This document shows positions 1-8,824 of a stretch of 64,000 bases of DNA, one piece after another. The DNA is from Streptomyces sp. NBC_00554. Lineage in GTDB: Bacteria; Actinomycetota; Actinomycetes; Streptomycetales; Streptomycetaceae. Within the stretch, counting starts at the first letter, position 1. Each line of letters opens with the position of its first letter. Under the pieces are notes generated by a model. It saw nothing but the letters and a program-made list of their open reading frames with translations. It was not told the DNA's origin and did not search any database. A program made the position numbers and the translations under genes. The stretch covers positions 7,440,001 to 7,504,000 of the forward strand of contig NZ_CP107799.1 of the NCBI RefSeq assembly GCF_041431135.1. Direction: 5' to 3'.

Positions 1-839
1 CACAGCCGCCACAGCAGCAGCCAGCCGAAGGAGACCGCGGTGAGCACCAGCGCCACCGTGCTCACCAGGGCGACGCCCTCGCCGAGGAACTCCACGGAAC
101 CGTAGTTGAGCAGCACCTGCCCGTCCCAGCCGTACTGCCGGGCCACATGGAAGACGAGGGAGCCGAGCGACTCCACCTCGGTGCCGCGGTCGCGCTGGAA
201 GGTCAGGAAGGCGAAGGCGCCCGGCATCGACACCGAGAACAGCACCGCGATCCCCGCCGCGGAGACCGCCGCCGCGGCCCACGCACGACGCTTCACGGCG
301 CCGACGAGCAGCAGCACCGGCCACACCTTCAGCATCGCCCCGAAGCCCACGAGCGCCCCCATCACCCGCGGATGGCGCGCCCCGGCGAGCAACGCCGCCA
401 CCACGACGGCCGTCACCATCACGTCGTACCGCGCGTACACGGTCGGCCCGAGCAGCGGTACGCCGATCACCCACACCCAGGCGCCGCGCAGCGACTTGCC
501 GGAGCGCAGGCCCGCGTACTGGAGCAGCCCGAACACCACGAGGTCGGCGAGGAAGGCCAGCACGAAGAAGGCCGACGCGTAGTCGAGGAAGGGCAGCAGC
601 CCGGGGGAGAGGATCGGCAGGGCGGCGGCCGGCGGGTACTGCCAGGTGACGTCGTCCAGCGGGAAGGTGCCGGTGCGCAGGACCTCGTACCAGCCCTGGT
701 AGATCACCGAGACGTCGCTCGTGACGTCCGGGCCCGGGAAGACGAGGACCTTGAAGACGAAGAGCAGCAGTACCAGCCTGGTCAGACCCCAGGTTCCCAG
801 CATCGCGTACGGGAACCTCGCCCCCCTTGCGCCCGTCAT
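1..839 (-). CDS. GT87 (DUF2029) family membrane glycosyltransferase, partial
   Basis: The gene is read leftward from an ATG at 839 and runs off the left edge, so the C-terminus is missing. The visible roughly 279 residues are strongly hydrophobic with several membrane segments. Early residues include the acidic stretch FPGPDVTSDVSVIYQGW and then WQYPPAAALPILS, as in polyprenyl-phosphate-mannose-dependent GT-C enzymes of the GT87/DUF2029 family. Such enzymes add mannose to lipoglycans on the outer face of the membrane. M. tuberculosis Rv2181 of this family sits in a similar neighbourhood. It is divergent from the PimB'-like gene, which supports a role in phosphatidylinositol mannoside or related envelope glycan synthesis. 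Substrate is inferred only. Confidence 0.72.
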   Translation of the reverse strand, partial: MTGARGARFPYAMLGTWGLTRLVLLLFVFKVLVFPGPDVTSDVSVIYQGWYEVLRTGTFPLDDVTWQYPPAAALPILSPGLLPFLDYASAFFVLAFLADLVVFGLLQYAGLRSGKSLRGAWVWVIGVPLLGPTVYARYDVMVTAVVVAALLAGARHPRVMGALVGFGAMLKVWPVLLLVGAVKRRAWAAAAVSAAGIAVLFSVSMPGAFAFLTFQRDRGTEVESLGSLVFHVARQYGWDGQVLLNYGSVEFLGEGVALVSTVALVLTAVSFGWLLLWRL

Positions 840-993
840 TCGCACCTGGCCCTTGTTCGTCCGGATCTCGCGCGTCCCGCGAGTGCTCCGAGGATGTGGT
901 CTGGCGGGGTCATGATGGCGCGCGGTGCTGTGCGGAAGCCATCAAGCGCGGCCGTGCGGACCTGTGAGTATAGGTTCGCTAGTGTCGAACACG

Positions 994-2136
994 ATGCACA
1001 AGACCCTGATCGTGACGAACGACTTCCCGCCCAGGCCGGGCGGCATCCAGGCCTTCCTGCACAACATGGCGCTGCGTCTGGACCCCGAGCGGATCGTCGT
1101 CTACGCCTCCACCTGGAAGCGCGGCCGCGAGGGCGCCGAGGCCACGGCCGCCTTCGACGCCGAGCAGCCCTTCACCGTCGTACGCGACCGCACGACGATG
1201 CTGTTGCCCACGCCCGCGGCCACCCGGCGCGCCGTCGGACTGCTGCGGGAACACGGCTGTACGTCGGTGTGGTTCGGGGCGGCGGCCCCGCTCGGCCTGA
1301 TGGCGCCCGCGTTGCGCCGGGCGGGCGCGCGACGCCTTGTGGCCACCACCCACGGGCACGAGGCCGGGTGGGCCCAACTGCCCGCGGCGCGTGGGCTGTT
1401 GCGCCGGATCGGCGAGTCCACGGACACCATCACCTACCTCGGGGAGTACACGCGCTCCCGGATCGCCACCGCGCTCACCCCGGACGCCGCCTCGCGCATG
1501 GTCCAGCTGCCGCCCGGCGTCGACGAGAAGACCTTCCACCCCGGCTCGGGCGGCGACGAGATCCGCGCCCGGCTCGGGCTCACCGACCGCCCGGTCGTCG
1601 TCTGCGTCTCGCGGCTCGTCCCGCGCAAGGGGCAGGACACCCTCGTCCTCGCGATGCCGCGGATCCTGGCCAAGGAGCCGGAGGCGGTGCTGCTGATCGT
1701 CGGCGGCGGACCGTACGAGAAGCAGCTGCGGGGGCTCGCACACGAGACGGGGGTCGCCGGCTCGGTCCGCTTCACCGGCGCGGTGCCCTGGTCGGAGCTG
1801 CCCGCGCACTACGGCGCGGGCGACGTCTTCGCGATGCCCTGCCGTACGCGGCGCGGCGGGCTCGACGTGGAGGGGCTCGGCATCGTCTACCTGGAGGCGT
1901 CCGCGACCGGACTGCCGGTTGTCGCCGGCGACTCCGGCGGTGCGCCGGACGCGGTGCTTGACGGTGAGACGGGGTGGGTCGTCCGGGGCGGTTCGCCTGA
2001 GGAGGCCGCCGACCGGATCGTCGCCCTGCTCGGCGACTCCGAGCTGCGCCGCCGGATGGGGGAGCGGGGGCGTGAGTGGGTCGAGGAGAGGTGGCGCTGG
2101 GATCTGCTGGCGGGGCGGTTGAGGGAGTTGCTGTAG
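994..2136 (+). CDS. pimB: PimB'-like GT4 mannosyltransferase
   Basis: About 380 residues, GT-B fold. The N-terminus VTNDFPPRPGGIQ is the glycine-rich donor-side loop typical of the actinobacterial PimB' family (M. tuberculosis Rv2188c). The C-terminal domain carries VCVSRLVPRKGQD and the E-x7-E motif in EGLGIVYLE. PimB' transfers the second mannose from GDP-mannose to phosphatidylinositol monomannoside on the cytoplasmic membrane. Start is uncertain. A GTG at 982 lies 5 bases after a TAGGTT hexamer (971-976), giving a possible leaderless start four codons earlier. I use the ATG at 994 because homologues as I recall them begin MHKTLIV. Neighbours (GT87 protein, acyl-CoA ligase) fit PIM metabolism. 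Confidence 0.78.
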   Translation: MHKTLIVTNDFPPRPGGIQAFLHNMALRLDPERIVVYASTWKRGREGAEATAAFDAEQPFTVVRDRTTMLLPTPAATRRAVGLLREHGCTSVWFGAAAPLGLMAPALRRAGARRLVATTHGHEAGWAQLPAARGLLRRIGESTDTITYLGEYTRSRIATALTPDAASRMVQLPPGVDEKTFHPGSGGDEIRARLGLTDRPVVVCVSRLVPRKGQDTLVLAMPRILAKEPEAVLLIVGGGPYEKQLRGLAHETGVAGSVRFTGAVPWSELPAHYGAGDVFAMPCRTRRGGLDVEGLGIVYLEASATGLPVVAGDSGGAPDAVLDGETGWVVRGGSPEEAADRIVALLGDSELRRRMGERGREWVEERWRWDLLAGRLRELL

Positions 2137-2193
2137 TGCCTAACGGGGTGCCGCTTGCTGACCTACGGCGACTGCGGGTGGTTGTGGGCTGGC

Positions 2194-2264
2194 CGCGCAG
2201 TTCCCCGCGCCCCTACAGGGCGCCTCCACAGGAGCGCCCCTTTAGGGGCGCGGGGAACTGCGCG
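2194..2264. terminator. Long dispersed-type hairpin between convergent genes
   Basis: A perfect 22-base inverted repeat (2194-2215 with 2243-2264; core CAGTTCCCCGCGCCCCTA) surrounds a loop that itself contains a second imperfect hairpin of about 9 bp. It sits between the convergent pimB-like and acyl-CoA ligase genes and would terminate both. The same sequence type recurs between genes across Streptomyces chromosomes (recalled, not searched), so it is also a dispersed repeat. Confidence 0.8.
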
Positions 2265-2334
2265 AGCAACCAGCCACGGTCGGTAAGCCGCGAGAACACC
2301 CCCGCCCCTACGGCGGGATTTCGTCGCTGGGGCG

Positions 2335-4131
2335 TCAGCCCCGATAAATCGCCTCGATCTCGTCGGCGTAATCCTTGGCAACCACGTTGCGCTTGAGCTT
2401 CAGGGACGGAGTCAGATGCCCCGACTCCTCGCTGAACTGCTGAGCGAGGATCCGGAACTTCCGTACCGACTCCGCCTTGGACACCGCCGCGTTGCCGTCG
2501 TCGATGGCGTCCTGGATCGCGGCCAGCAGATCCGCGTCCTCGCGGAGTGACACCGCGGTCGAGTCGGCAGGCTTCCCGTGCTCGGTGGCCCAGCGGCCCA
2601 GGAACTCCTCGTCGATGGTGACCAGCGCGCCGACGAACGGGCGCCCGTCGCCGACCACCATGCACTCGGCGACCAGCGCGTGCGCGCGGATGCGGTCCTC
2701 GATCACGGCCGGGGCGACGTTCTTGCCGCCCGCAGTGACGATGATCTCCTTCTTGCGGCCGGTGATCCGGAGATAGCCGTCCTCGTCGAGGGTGCCGATG
2801 TCACCGGTGTGGAACCAGCCGTCGGCGAGGGCCTCGGCGGTCGCGGCCTCGTTGTTCCAGTACCCCTTGAACAGGTGCTCGCCGTGCAGCAGCACCTCGC
2901 CGTCGTCCGCGATCCGCACGACGGAGCCGGGCAGCGGCTGGCCGACCGTACCGATCTTCTGGCGGTCCCACGGGTTGAAGGCGGTCGCCGCACAGGACTC
3001 GGTCAGGCCGTAGCCCTCCAGGACCGTGAAGCCGATGCCGCGGAAGAAGTGCCCGAGGCGCTCGCCGAGCGGGGCGCCACCGGAGATCGCGTACTCGCCC
3101 TTGCCGCCGAGTACGGCCCGCAGCTTGCTGTAGACGAGCTTGTCGAAGGTCTTGTACTTGATCTTCAGACCGAGGGACGGGCCCGAGGGGGTGTCCAGCG
3201 CGCGGCTGTACGCGATCGCCGTGTCCGCCGCCTTGTCGAAGATCTTGCCCTTGCCGTCGGCCTGCGCCTTGGCGCGCGCCGAGTTGTAGACCTTCTCGAA
3301 GACGCGCGGCACACCGAGGATCAGCGTCGGCCGGAACGAGGCCAGTTCGTCGGTGAGGTTCTTGATGTCCGGGACCATGCCCAGCTTGATCGGCGCCATC
3401 ATCGGCGCGACCTGCACGAGCCGCCCGAAGACGTGCGCGAGCGGCAGGAAGAGGAGCACCGAGCACTCGCCCGTACGGAACAGGGGGCGCAGCCGCTCCA
3501 CGATGTTGCCGCACTCGGCGAAGAAGCTGCGGTGTGTGAGGACGCAGCCCTTGGGGCGGCCGGTCGTCCCGCTCGTGTAGACGATGGTCGCCGCGTCGTC
3601 GGCCTTGGCGAGCGAGCTGCGCTCCTCGACCGTCTCGTCGGTGACGTCCTTGCCGGCGCGGCCCAGCTCCTCGACGCCGCCGCCCTCGATCTGCCACACC
3701 TGCTTCAGCGCGGGCAGCCGGTCACGGACCGACTCCACGGCGGCCGCGTGCGCGTCCAGCTCGACGACACAGGCGGTCGCGCCCGAGTCGCTGAGGATCC
3801 ACTGCACCTGCTCCGCCGAGCTGGTCTCGTACACCGGCACGGTGACCGCGCCCGCGCTCCAGATCGCGAAGTCGAGCAGCGTCCACTCGTAGCGGGTACG
3901 GGACATCAGGCCGACCCGGTCGCCGGGCAGCACGCCCGACGCGATCAGACCCTTGGCCGCGGCCCGTACCTCGGCAAGGAAGACGGTGGCCGTGACATCC
4001 GTCCACGCGCCGCCGACCTTGCGGGCGATGACAGCAACGTCGGGATGCTGCGCGGCGTTTCTGCGGACGATGTCGGTCAGATTTCCGTCCGCAGGGACCT
4101 CGTACAAAGCCGGAAGGCTGAACTCGCGCAA
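2335..4131 (-). CDS. Long-chain fatty-acid--CoA ligase (FadD15-like)
   Basis: 598 residues, full length for the family. The AMP-binding P-loop YTSGTTGRPKG lies at residues 185-195, and EGYGLTES and WFHTGDIG follow in order, with the C-terminal lysine region near LKLKRN. The enzyme activates long-chain fatty acids to acyl-CoA through an acyl-adenylate. The start is TTG at 4131, chosen because AGGAG lies at 4144-4140, eight bases upstream. M. tuberculosis FadD15 (Rv2187) is next to pimB' (Rv2188c), and here the two are again neighbours, though convergent. The chain-length preference cannot be read from the sequence. Confidence 0.93.
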   Translation of the reverse strand: MREFSLPALYEVPADGNLTDIVRRNAAQHPDVAVIARKVGGAWTDVTATVFLAEVRAAAKGLIASGVLPGDRVGLMSRTRYEWTLLDFAIWSAGAVTVPVYETSSAEQVQWILSDSGATACVVELDAHAAAVESVRDRLPALKQVWQIEGGGVEELGRAGKDVTDETVEERSSLAKADDAATIVYTSGTTGRPKGCVLTHRSFFAECGNIVERLRPLFRTGECSVLLFLPLAHVFGRLVQVAPMMAPIKLGMVPDIKNLTDELASFRPTLILGVPRVFEKVYNSARAKAQADGKGKIFDKAADTAIAYSRALDTPSGPSLGLKIKYKTFDKLVYSKLRAVLGGKGEYAISGGAPLGERLGHFFRGIGFTVLEGYGLTESCAATAFNPWDRQKIGTVGQPLPGSVVRIADDGEVLLHGEHLFKGYWNNEAATAEALADGWFHTGDIGTLDEDGYLRITGRKKEIIVTAGGKNVAPAVIEDRIRAHALVAECMVVGDGRPFVGALVTIDEEFLGRWATEHGKPADSTAVSLREDADLLAAIQDAIDDGNAAVSKAESVRKFRILAQQFSEESGHLTPSLKLKRNVVAKDYADEIEAIYRG

Positions 4132-4428
4132 GACTGCTGCTCCTCATAGGGCGCCGACGCCACGACTCTGTGTGCTGCGACGGTGCGGTCCAAGGCTCGG
4201 GCAGGCACTCAGAGAGATCATTGTTGAAATCCTGAGTACGACTGGACTGCCCGGACGTTACCCGTCGGTATGGCTTCTTCGACAGGGGGGTCCGACGAGA
4301 TGTTCGCTGCGTCACACAGGTTGGTGTTCCTTCGCGCACAGTAGTCCACGGCTTTCTTCACTGGCCAGTAACCGCAGGTCCGGCCCTCTTCTATTCACGT
4401 ATGCCGCACAGGCCTACGCTTGATCGTC

Positions 4429-5226
4429 ATGGCACCCACACCAGGCGGTAACCGCAGGACGCGCATTCATGTGGTCAGTGACGTGCACGGCAACGCGCGT
4501 GACCTGGCCAGAGCCGGCGACGGCGCGGACGCGCTGATCTGCCTCGGTGACCTCGTACTCTTCCTCGATTACGCCGACCACTCGCGCGGCATCTTCCCCC
4601 ACCTCTTCGGCGTGGAGAACGCGGACCGCATCGTCGAGCTGCGCACCGCCCGCCGCTTCGAGGAGGCGCGGGAGTTCGGGGCTCGGCTGTGGTCCGGCAT
4701 CGGGTCGGACCGGGCCGCCGCCATCGAGAAGGCGGTGCGCAAGCAGTACGCCGAGATGTTCGGCGCGTTCCCGACGCCGACGTACGCGACCTACGGCAAT
4801 GTCGACATGCCGATGTTGTGGCCCGAGTACGCCGGACCCGGCACCAAGGTCCTCGACGGCGAGCGGGTGGAGATCGGCGGCCGGGTCTTCGGCTTCGTCG
4901 GCGGGGGACTCATGACCCCCATGCGCACGCCGTACGAGATCAGCGACGAGGAGTACGCGGCGAAGATCGAGGCGGTCGGCGAGGTCGACGTGCTGTGCAC
5001 GCACATCCCGCCGGAGGTGCCGGAACTGGTCTACGACACCGTGGCCCGCCGCTTCGAACGCGGCAGCCGGGCCCTCCTGGACGCGATCCGCCGGACCCGG
5101 CCCCGCTACTCGCTCTTCGGCCACGTCCACCAGCCGCTGGCGCGGAGGATGCGGATCGGGGCGACCGAGTGCGTGAACGTGGGTCACTTCGCGGGCTCCG
5201 GGCGGCCGTGGGCCCTGGAGTGGTGA
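4429..5226 (+). CDS. Calcineurin-like metallophosphoesterase
   Basis: About 265 residues. All metallophosphoesterase blocks are visible in order: DVHG, LGDLV, GNVD, THIP and FGHVHQ, which together bind two metal ions. The fold hydrolyses phosphomono- or diesters; the substrate here is unknown. The ATG at 4429 follows the hexamer TACGCT (4415-4420) by 8 bases with no clear ribosome-binding site, consistent with a leaderless transcript; a TTG three codons upstream is less likely. The 297 bases between this start and the acyl-CoA ligase start hold only the two divergent promoters as far as I can see. Confidence 0.85.
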   Translation: MAPTPGGNRRTRIHVVSDVHGNARDLARAGDGADALICLGDLVLFLDYADHSRGIFPHLFGVENADRIVELRTARRFEEAREFGARLWSGIGSDRAAAIEKAVRKQYAEMFGAFPTPTYATYGNVDMPMLWPEYAGPGTKVLDGERVEIGGRVFGFVGGGLMTPMRTPYEISDEEYAAKIEAVGEVDVLCTHIPPEVPELVYDTVARRFERGSRALLDAIRRTRPRYSLFGHVHQPLARRMRIGATECVNVGHFAGSGRPWALEW

Positions 5227-5349
5227 GCCCGCCGCCCTCCCGTACCCGGTGCGGGTGACGGCACCCGGTCCGGTGCGCGGTAGCCTTCACGCTGCACACA
5301 CGTGCGCACCACCCTCCCTCACCGGACCGTATCTGGAGGAGCCACGGCG

Positions 5350-5796
5350 ATGGCTGAACACACCAGTTCGAGCATCACGATCGAGGCGGCACCGGCTGTT
5401 GTCATGGCGGTCATCGCCGACTTCGCCCGCTACCCGGACTGGACCGGCGAGGTGAAGGAGGCGGAGGTACTCGCCACGGACGGCCAGGGCCGCGCCGAGC
5501 AGGTGCGACTCGTCATGGACGCCGGCGCCATCAAGGACGACCAGACCCTCGGCTACACCTGGACCGGCGACCACGAGGTCTCCTGGACCCTGGTCAAGTC
5601 CCAGATGCTCCGCTCCCTCGACGGCTCGTACATCCTCAAGCCCGCAGGCACCGGCGCCACCGAGGTCACCTACCTCCTGACGGTCGACGTAAAGATCCCC
5701 ATGCTCGGCATGATCAAGCGCAAGGCAGAAAAGGTCATCATCGACCGCGCGCTGGCAGGCCTGAAGAAGCGGGTGGAGTCGGGGGAGGCGGGCTGA
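5350..5796 (+). CDS. SRPBCC / polyketide-cyclase-like lipid-binding protein
   Basis: 148 residues, the usual size for a single START-like SRPBCC domain. The opening SSSITIEAAPAVVMAVIADF and the following RYPDWTGEV are typical of the family, which forms a hydrophobic cup that binds lipids or polyketides. M. tuberculosis Rv2185c (TB16.3) belongs to this group and lies beside fadD15, matching the context here. The ATG at 5350 is preceded by GGAGGAG about 8 bases upstream, so 16 further in-frame upstream codons are excluded. Ligand and any catalytic role are unknown. Confidence 0.82.
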   Translation: MAEHTSSSITIEAAPAVVMAVIADFARYPDWTGEVKEAEVLATDGQGRAEQVRLVMDAGAIKDDQTLGYTWTGDHEVSWTLVKSQMLRSLDGSYILKPAGTGATEVTYLLTVDVKIPMLGMIKRKAEKVIIDRALAGLKKRVESGEAG

Positions 5797-5848
5797 TTTC
5801 AGCCCGTCCGTGGGGGCTGCGCTCTTCAGTCCCGGCCGGGGGAGATCT

Positions 5849-5939
5849 TTCAGCCCGTCCGGCGTTTGAGGACGAGCCCTTCGGGCGAAACGGGGGTCTG
5901 GGGGCGGAGCCCCCAGGTACGGGACGGGTAGGGGCGGAG
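5849..5939. repeat. Dispersed intergenic repeat with two hairpins
   Basis: This block begins TTCAGCCCGTCCGGCGTTTG and includes a GCCC-TTC-GGGC hairpin (5876-5886) and a perfect 7-bp hairpin with CGGAG loop (5898-5916). I recognise it as a repeat seen many times between Streptomyces genes. A partial first copy of CAGCCCGTCC occurs upstream, directly after the stop at 5796. It probably also terminates the SRPBCC transcript. A genome-wide copy count was not possible. Confidence 0.7.
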
Positions 5940-6046
5940 GGGGCGAAAAAAAGCCTCCACGCCAGCCCGGGCGCCGGGTGCCATACAAACGGGGTGCACC
6001 CAAGCCCCGCCAAGGCGCCCCGCCAGCCCAGGTACCGTTCACCCTC

Positions 6047-7219
6047 ATGCGCACCCTCCTGATCACAGGCCCCGGCGGCACAGGCCGTACCACCGTCGCC
6101 GCCGCCACCGCGCTGAAAGCCGCCCGCGAGGGCACCCGCACCCTGGTCCTGAGCGCCGACCGCACGGACACCCTGGGCGCCGCCCTCGGCGTACGGACAG
6201 GCCCCGCCCCGGTGGAGGCGGGCACCAACCTCACCGCCTGGCGCCCCGACGCCGCAGAGCGCTTCCGCGCCGACCTCACCGCCTTCCAGGCCCGCGCCGG
6301 CACCGCCCTGGACCTGCTCGGCGCCGCCCGCCTGGACGCCGAGGAAGTCACCCCCCTCCCCGGCGCCGAGGAGCTGGCCCTGCTCCGCGCCCTGCGCGAC
6401 GCGGCGACCTCGGACACGTACGACCTCCTGGTCGTCGACCTCCCCCCGACCCCCCAGGCCCTCGCCCTCCTCGCCCTCCCCGAGGAACTCCGCCGCTACC
6501 TGCGCCGCCTGCTCCCCGCAGAGCGCCAGGCGGCCCGCGCCCTGCGCCCCGTCCTCGGCCGGCTCGCGGGCGTCCCGATGCCCGCGGAGTGGCTGTACGA
6601 GACGGCGGCCCGCTGGGACCTCGAACTGGCCGCCGTGGAAGCGGTCGTCGAGGACCGGGCCACGACCGTACGGCTGGTCGCGGAGCCGGGACCCGCGGGC
6701 ACCGATGCCGTACGCAGCGCCGGCACCGGCCTCGCCCTGCGCGGCCTCTCCGTCGACGCCCTGGTGGCGAACCGCGTGCTGCCGGGTGCCACGAACGACA
6801 CCTGGCTCGCCGCCCTCGCCGCCCAGCAGCGCAAGGCACTCGACGAGTGGCAGGAGACGTACGACGTCCACGAGGTCCCGCACCGCGGGCACGACCCGCG
6901 CGGCACCGACGACCTCGGGGCGCTCCCCGTACCCGGTGTCGTCAACGAAACGCCGTCCCCCGTCGAGTGGCCCCTCACCGACCACCTCGCCGACGAAGGC
7001 GTCCTCGTCTGGCACATCCCGCTCCCCGGCGCCATACGCGACGAGCTGGACCTCATCCGGCGCGGCGACGAACTCGTCGTCACCGCCGGGCAGTTCCGCC
7101 GGATCGTGCCGCTGCCCTCCGCCCTGCGCCGCTGCACCGTCGACGGCGCCGCCCTGCGCGAGGGCGAGCTGAGGATCCGATTCGCGCCGGACCCCGATCT
7201 GTGGCCACGGACACGGTGA
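6047..7219 (+). CDS. ArsA/GET3-like P-loop protein with altered Walker A
   Basis: About 390 residues. The N-terminus has the layout of the ArsA/GET3/MinD superfamily, and the middle has a Walker-B-like LLVVDLPPT. The deviant Walker A, normally GKGGVGKT, reads GPGGTGRTT at about residues 8-16, so both conserved lysines are replaced. M. tuberculosis Rv2184c is an ArsA-like protein in the corresponding place. The ATG at 6047 is 8 bases after TACCGT (6033-6038) and has no ribosome-binding site, so it is probably leaderless. The C-terminal half (HIPLPGA... to the stop) resembles the small beta domain of these proteins. Function is unknown. Confidence 0.75.
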   Translation: MRTLLITGPGGTGRTTVAAATALKAAREGTRTLVLSADRTDTLGAALGVRTGPAPVEAGTNLTAWRPDAAERFRADLTAFQARAGTALDLLGAARLDAEEVTPLPGAEELALLRALRDAATSDTYDLLVVDLPPTPQALALLALPEELRRYLRRLLPAERQAARALRPVLGRLAGVPMPAEWLYETAARWDLELAAVEAVVEDRATTVRLVAEPGPAGTDAVRSAGTGLALRGLSVDALVANRVLPGATNDTWLAALAAQQRKALDEWQETYDVHEVPHRGHDPRGTDDLGALPVPGVVNETPSPVEWPLTDHLADEGVLVWHIPLPGAIRDELDLIRRGDELVVTAGQFRRIVPLPSALRRCTVDGAALREGELRIRFAPDPDLWPRTR

Positions 7220-7277
7220 ACCGCGTACCTCCGTTCGGGTACCGTCGGAGGGACGAAACGTAGTCAGGAGAACCGCC

Positions 7278-7751
7278 ATGAGCGAAGAGCGCCCGCCGTC
7301 CGACGCCGCTCAGGAAGCGACTGACGAAGTCCGTGCGTCCGCCGTCGATGCCGACGCCTGGGCGACCGCGGCCGCCGAGGATCTCGCGGCGGAGAAGGCC
7401 CGCCGCCGCGCCCAGTACGGCACACCGCCGGGCTCGGCGGCCGAGGAACTGCGCAAGCTCGTCGACGCCGTCGCCGACAAACTGACCGGAATGCAGTCTC
7501 CGCTGCTCGGAGCGGTCGCGGGCGGTGCCGCCCAGCAGGTGGTCAACCAGGTCGTCCAGCAGGCCAAGGCAGCCGTCGAACCCGTCATAGAGCGCAACCC
7601 CGACGTCTTCGACCACCTGGCGGCCGCGGGCTCCGAGCTGCTCGCCGCCTACCGCTCGGCCGTCGAGGCACAGGAACGGCGCTGGACGTCCAGGGACACG
7701 GATCCTCGCGACGAGGGCACCGGTCCAGGGGAACACATCGACTTGGACTAA
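7278..7751 (+). CDS. SCO2127-like protein (DUF5304), upstream of glucokinase
   Basis: 157 residues. Start ATG 7278 with AGGAG about 9 bases upstream. It is acidic, alanine-rich and predicted mostly helical, with a conserved hydrophobic middle (SPLLGAVAGGAAQQVVNQVV) and disordered charged ends. It is placed just before glkA. In S. coelicolor and S. peucetius the homologous gene sco2127 has been reported to restore glucose kinase activity and glucose repression in certain mutants. That is family knowledge, not visible here. No catalytic motif is seen. It is separated from glkA by 54 bases and is likely co-transcribed with it. Confidence 0.8.
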   Translation: MSEERPPSDAAQEATDEVRASAVDADAWATAAAEDLAAEKARRRAQYGTPPGSAAEELRKLVDAVADKLTGMQSPLLGAVAGGAAQQVVNQVVQQAKAAVEPVIERNPDVFDHLAAAGSELLAAYRSAVEAQERRWTSRDTDPRDEGTGPGEHIDLD

Positions 7752-7805
7752 TGGCAGCTCGGGTACGGTTGGCCGTAGCGGGGCTCGACCGAAACTGAGG
7801 GATTC

Positions 7806-8759
7806 ATGGGACTCACCATCGGCGTCGATATCGGCGGCACGAAGATCGCGGCCGGTGTGGTCGACGAGGAAGGCAATATCCTCTCGACCCACAAGGTGCC
7901 GACCCCCACCACACCGCAGGCCATCGTGGACGCCATCGCCTCCGCCGTGGACGGTGCCCGCGCCGGGCACGAGATCGTGGGCGTGGGCATCGGCGCCGCC
8001 GGCTACGTGAACCGGCAGCGCTCGACGGTCTACTTCGCGCCGAACATCGACTGGCGGCAGGAACCGCTCAAAGCCGAGGTCGAGGCGCGGGTGGGGCTGC
8101 CGGTAGTCGTCGAGAACGACGCCAACGCGGCCGCGTGGGGCGAGTACAAGTTCGGCGCCGGCAAGGGCCACCGGAACGTCATCTGCATCACGCTGGGCAC
8201 GGGCCTCGGCGGCGGCATCATCATCGGCAACAAGCTGCGCCGCGGGCACTTCGGGGTGGCCGCCGAGTTCGGGCACATCCGGATGGTGCCGGACGGGCTG
8301 CTGTGCGGGTGCGGGTCGCAGGGGTGCTGGGAGCAGTACGCCTCCGGGCGCGCGCTCGTCCGGTACGCGAAGCAGCGGGCCAACGCGACCCCCGAGAACG
8401 CGGAGATCCTGCTCGCGCTGGGTGACGGCAGCCCCGACGGCATCGAGGGCAAGCACATCTCGGTCGCCGCGCGCCAGGGGGACCCGGTCGCGGTGGACTC
8501 CTACCGTGAGCTGGCCCGCTGGGCCGGTGCCGGTCTCGCCGACCTGGCCTCGCTCTTCGACCCGTCCGCCTTCATCGTCGGCGGTGGTCTGTCGGACGAG
8601 GGCGAGCTGGTACTCGACCCCATTCGTAAGTCGTACAAGCGTTGGCTGGTGGGGGGCAACTGGCGGCCCGTCGCCGATGTCATCGCGGCGCAGCTGGGGA
8701 ACAAGGCGGGGCTTGTGGGGGCCGCCGACCTGGCCCGGGAGCCGGACCCGATCATGTGA
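7806..8759 (+). CDS. glkA: Glucokinase, ROK family
   Basis: 317 residues, full length. IGVDIGGTKIAAG at residues 5-17 is the phosphate-binding loop, VENDANAAAWGE at about 102-113 carries the catalytic Asp, EFGH is at 154-157, and CGCGSQGCWE at 167-176 is the ROK zinc-binding signature. The enzyme phosphorylates glucose with ATP. In Streptomyces, GlkA is also the central mediator of carbon catabolite repression. GAGGG lies about 7 bases before the ATG. The gene ends in front of a convergent hydrolase, with a hairpin between them. Confidence 0.96.
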   Translation: MGLTIGVDIGGTKIAAGVVDEEGNILSTHKVPTPTTPQAIVDAIASAVDGARAGHEIVGVGIGAAGYVNRQRSTVYFAPNIDWRQEPLKAEVEARVGLPVVVENDANAAAWGEYKFGAGKGHRNVICITLGTGLGGGIIIGNKLRRGHFGVAAEFGHIRMVPDGLLCGCGSQGCWEQYASGRALVRYAKQRANATPENAEILLALGDGSPDGIEGKHISVAARQGDPVAVDSYRELARWAGAGLADLASLFDPSAFIVGGGLSDEGELVLDPIRKSYKRWLVGGNWRPVADVIAAQLGNKAGLVGAADLAREPDPIM

Positions 8760-8777
8760 CGTTCGCTGTGTGATGTG

Positions 8778-8808
8778 CGCCCGCCGTGCCCCTCGGGGTC
8801 GGCGGGCG
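8778..8808. terminator. Hairpin between glkA and convergent gene
   Basis: A 9-bp stem CGCCCGCCG (8778-8786) pairs with 8800-8808. The loop contains an inner CCCC-TC-GGGG helix. It lies between convergent stop codons and can serve both transcripts. Confidence 0.7.
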
Positions 8809-8824
8809 TCGTCGTGCGCGGTCC

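Noticed and set aside
147..1961. 604-codon rightward open frame across the left edge and the pimB-like gene
   Set aside because: It overlaps two convincing genes on both strands and is dominated by Arg, His and Gly, as expected of an out-of-frame high-GC reading.
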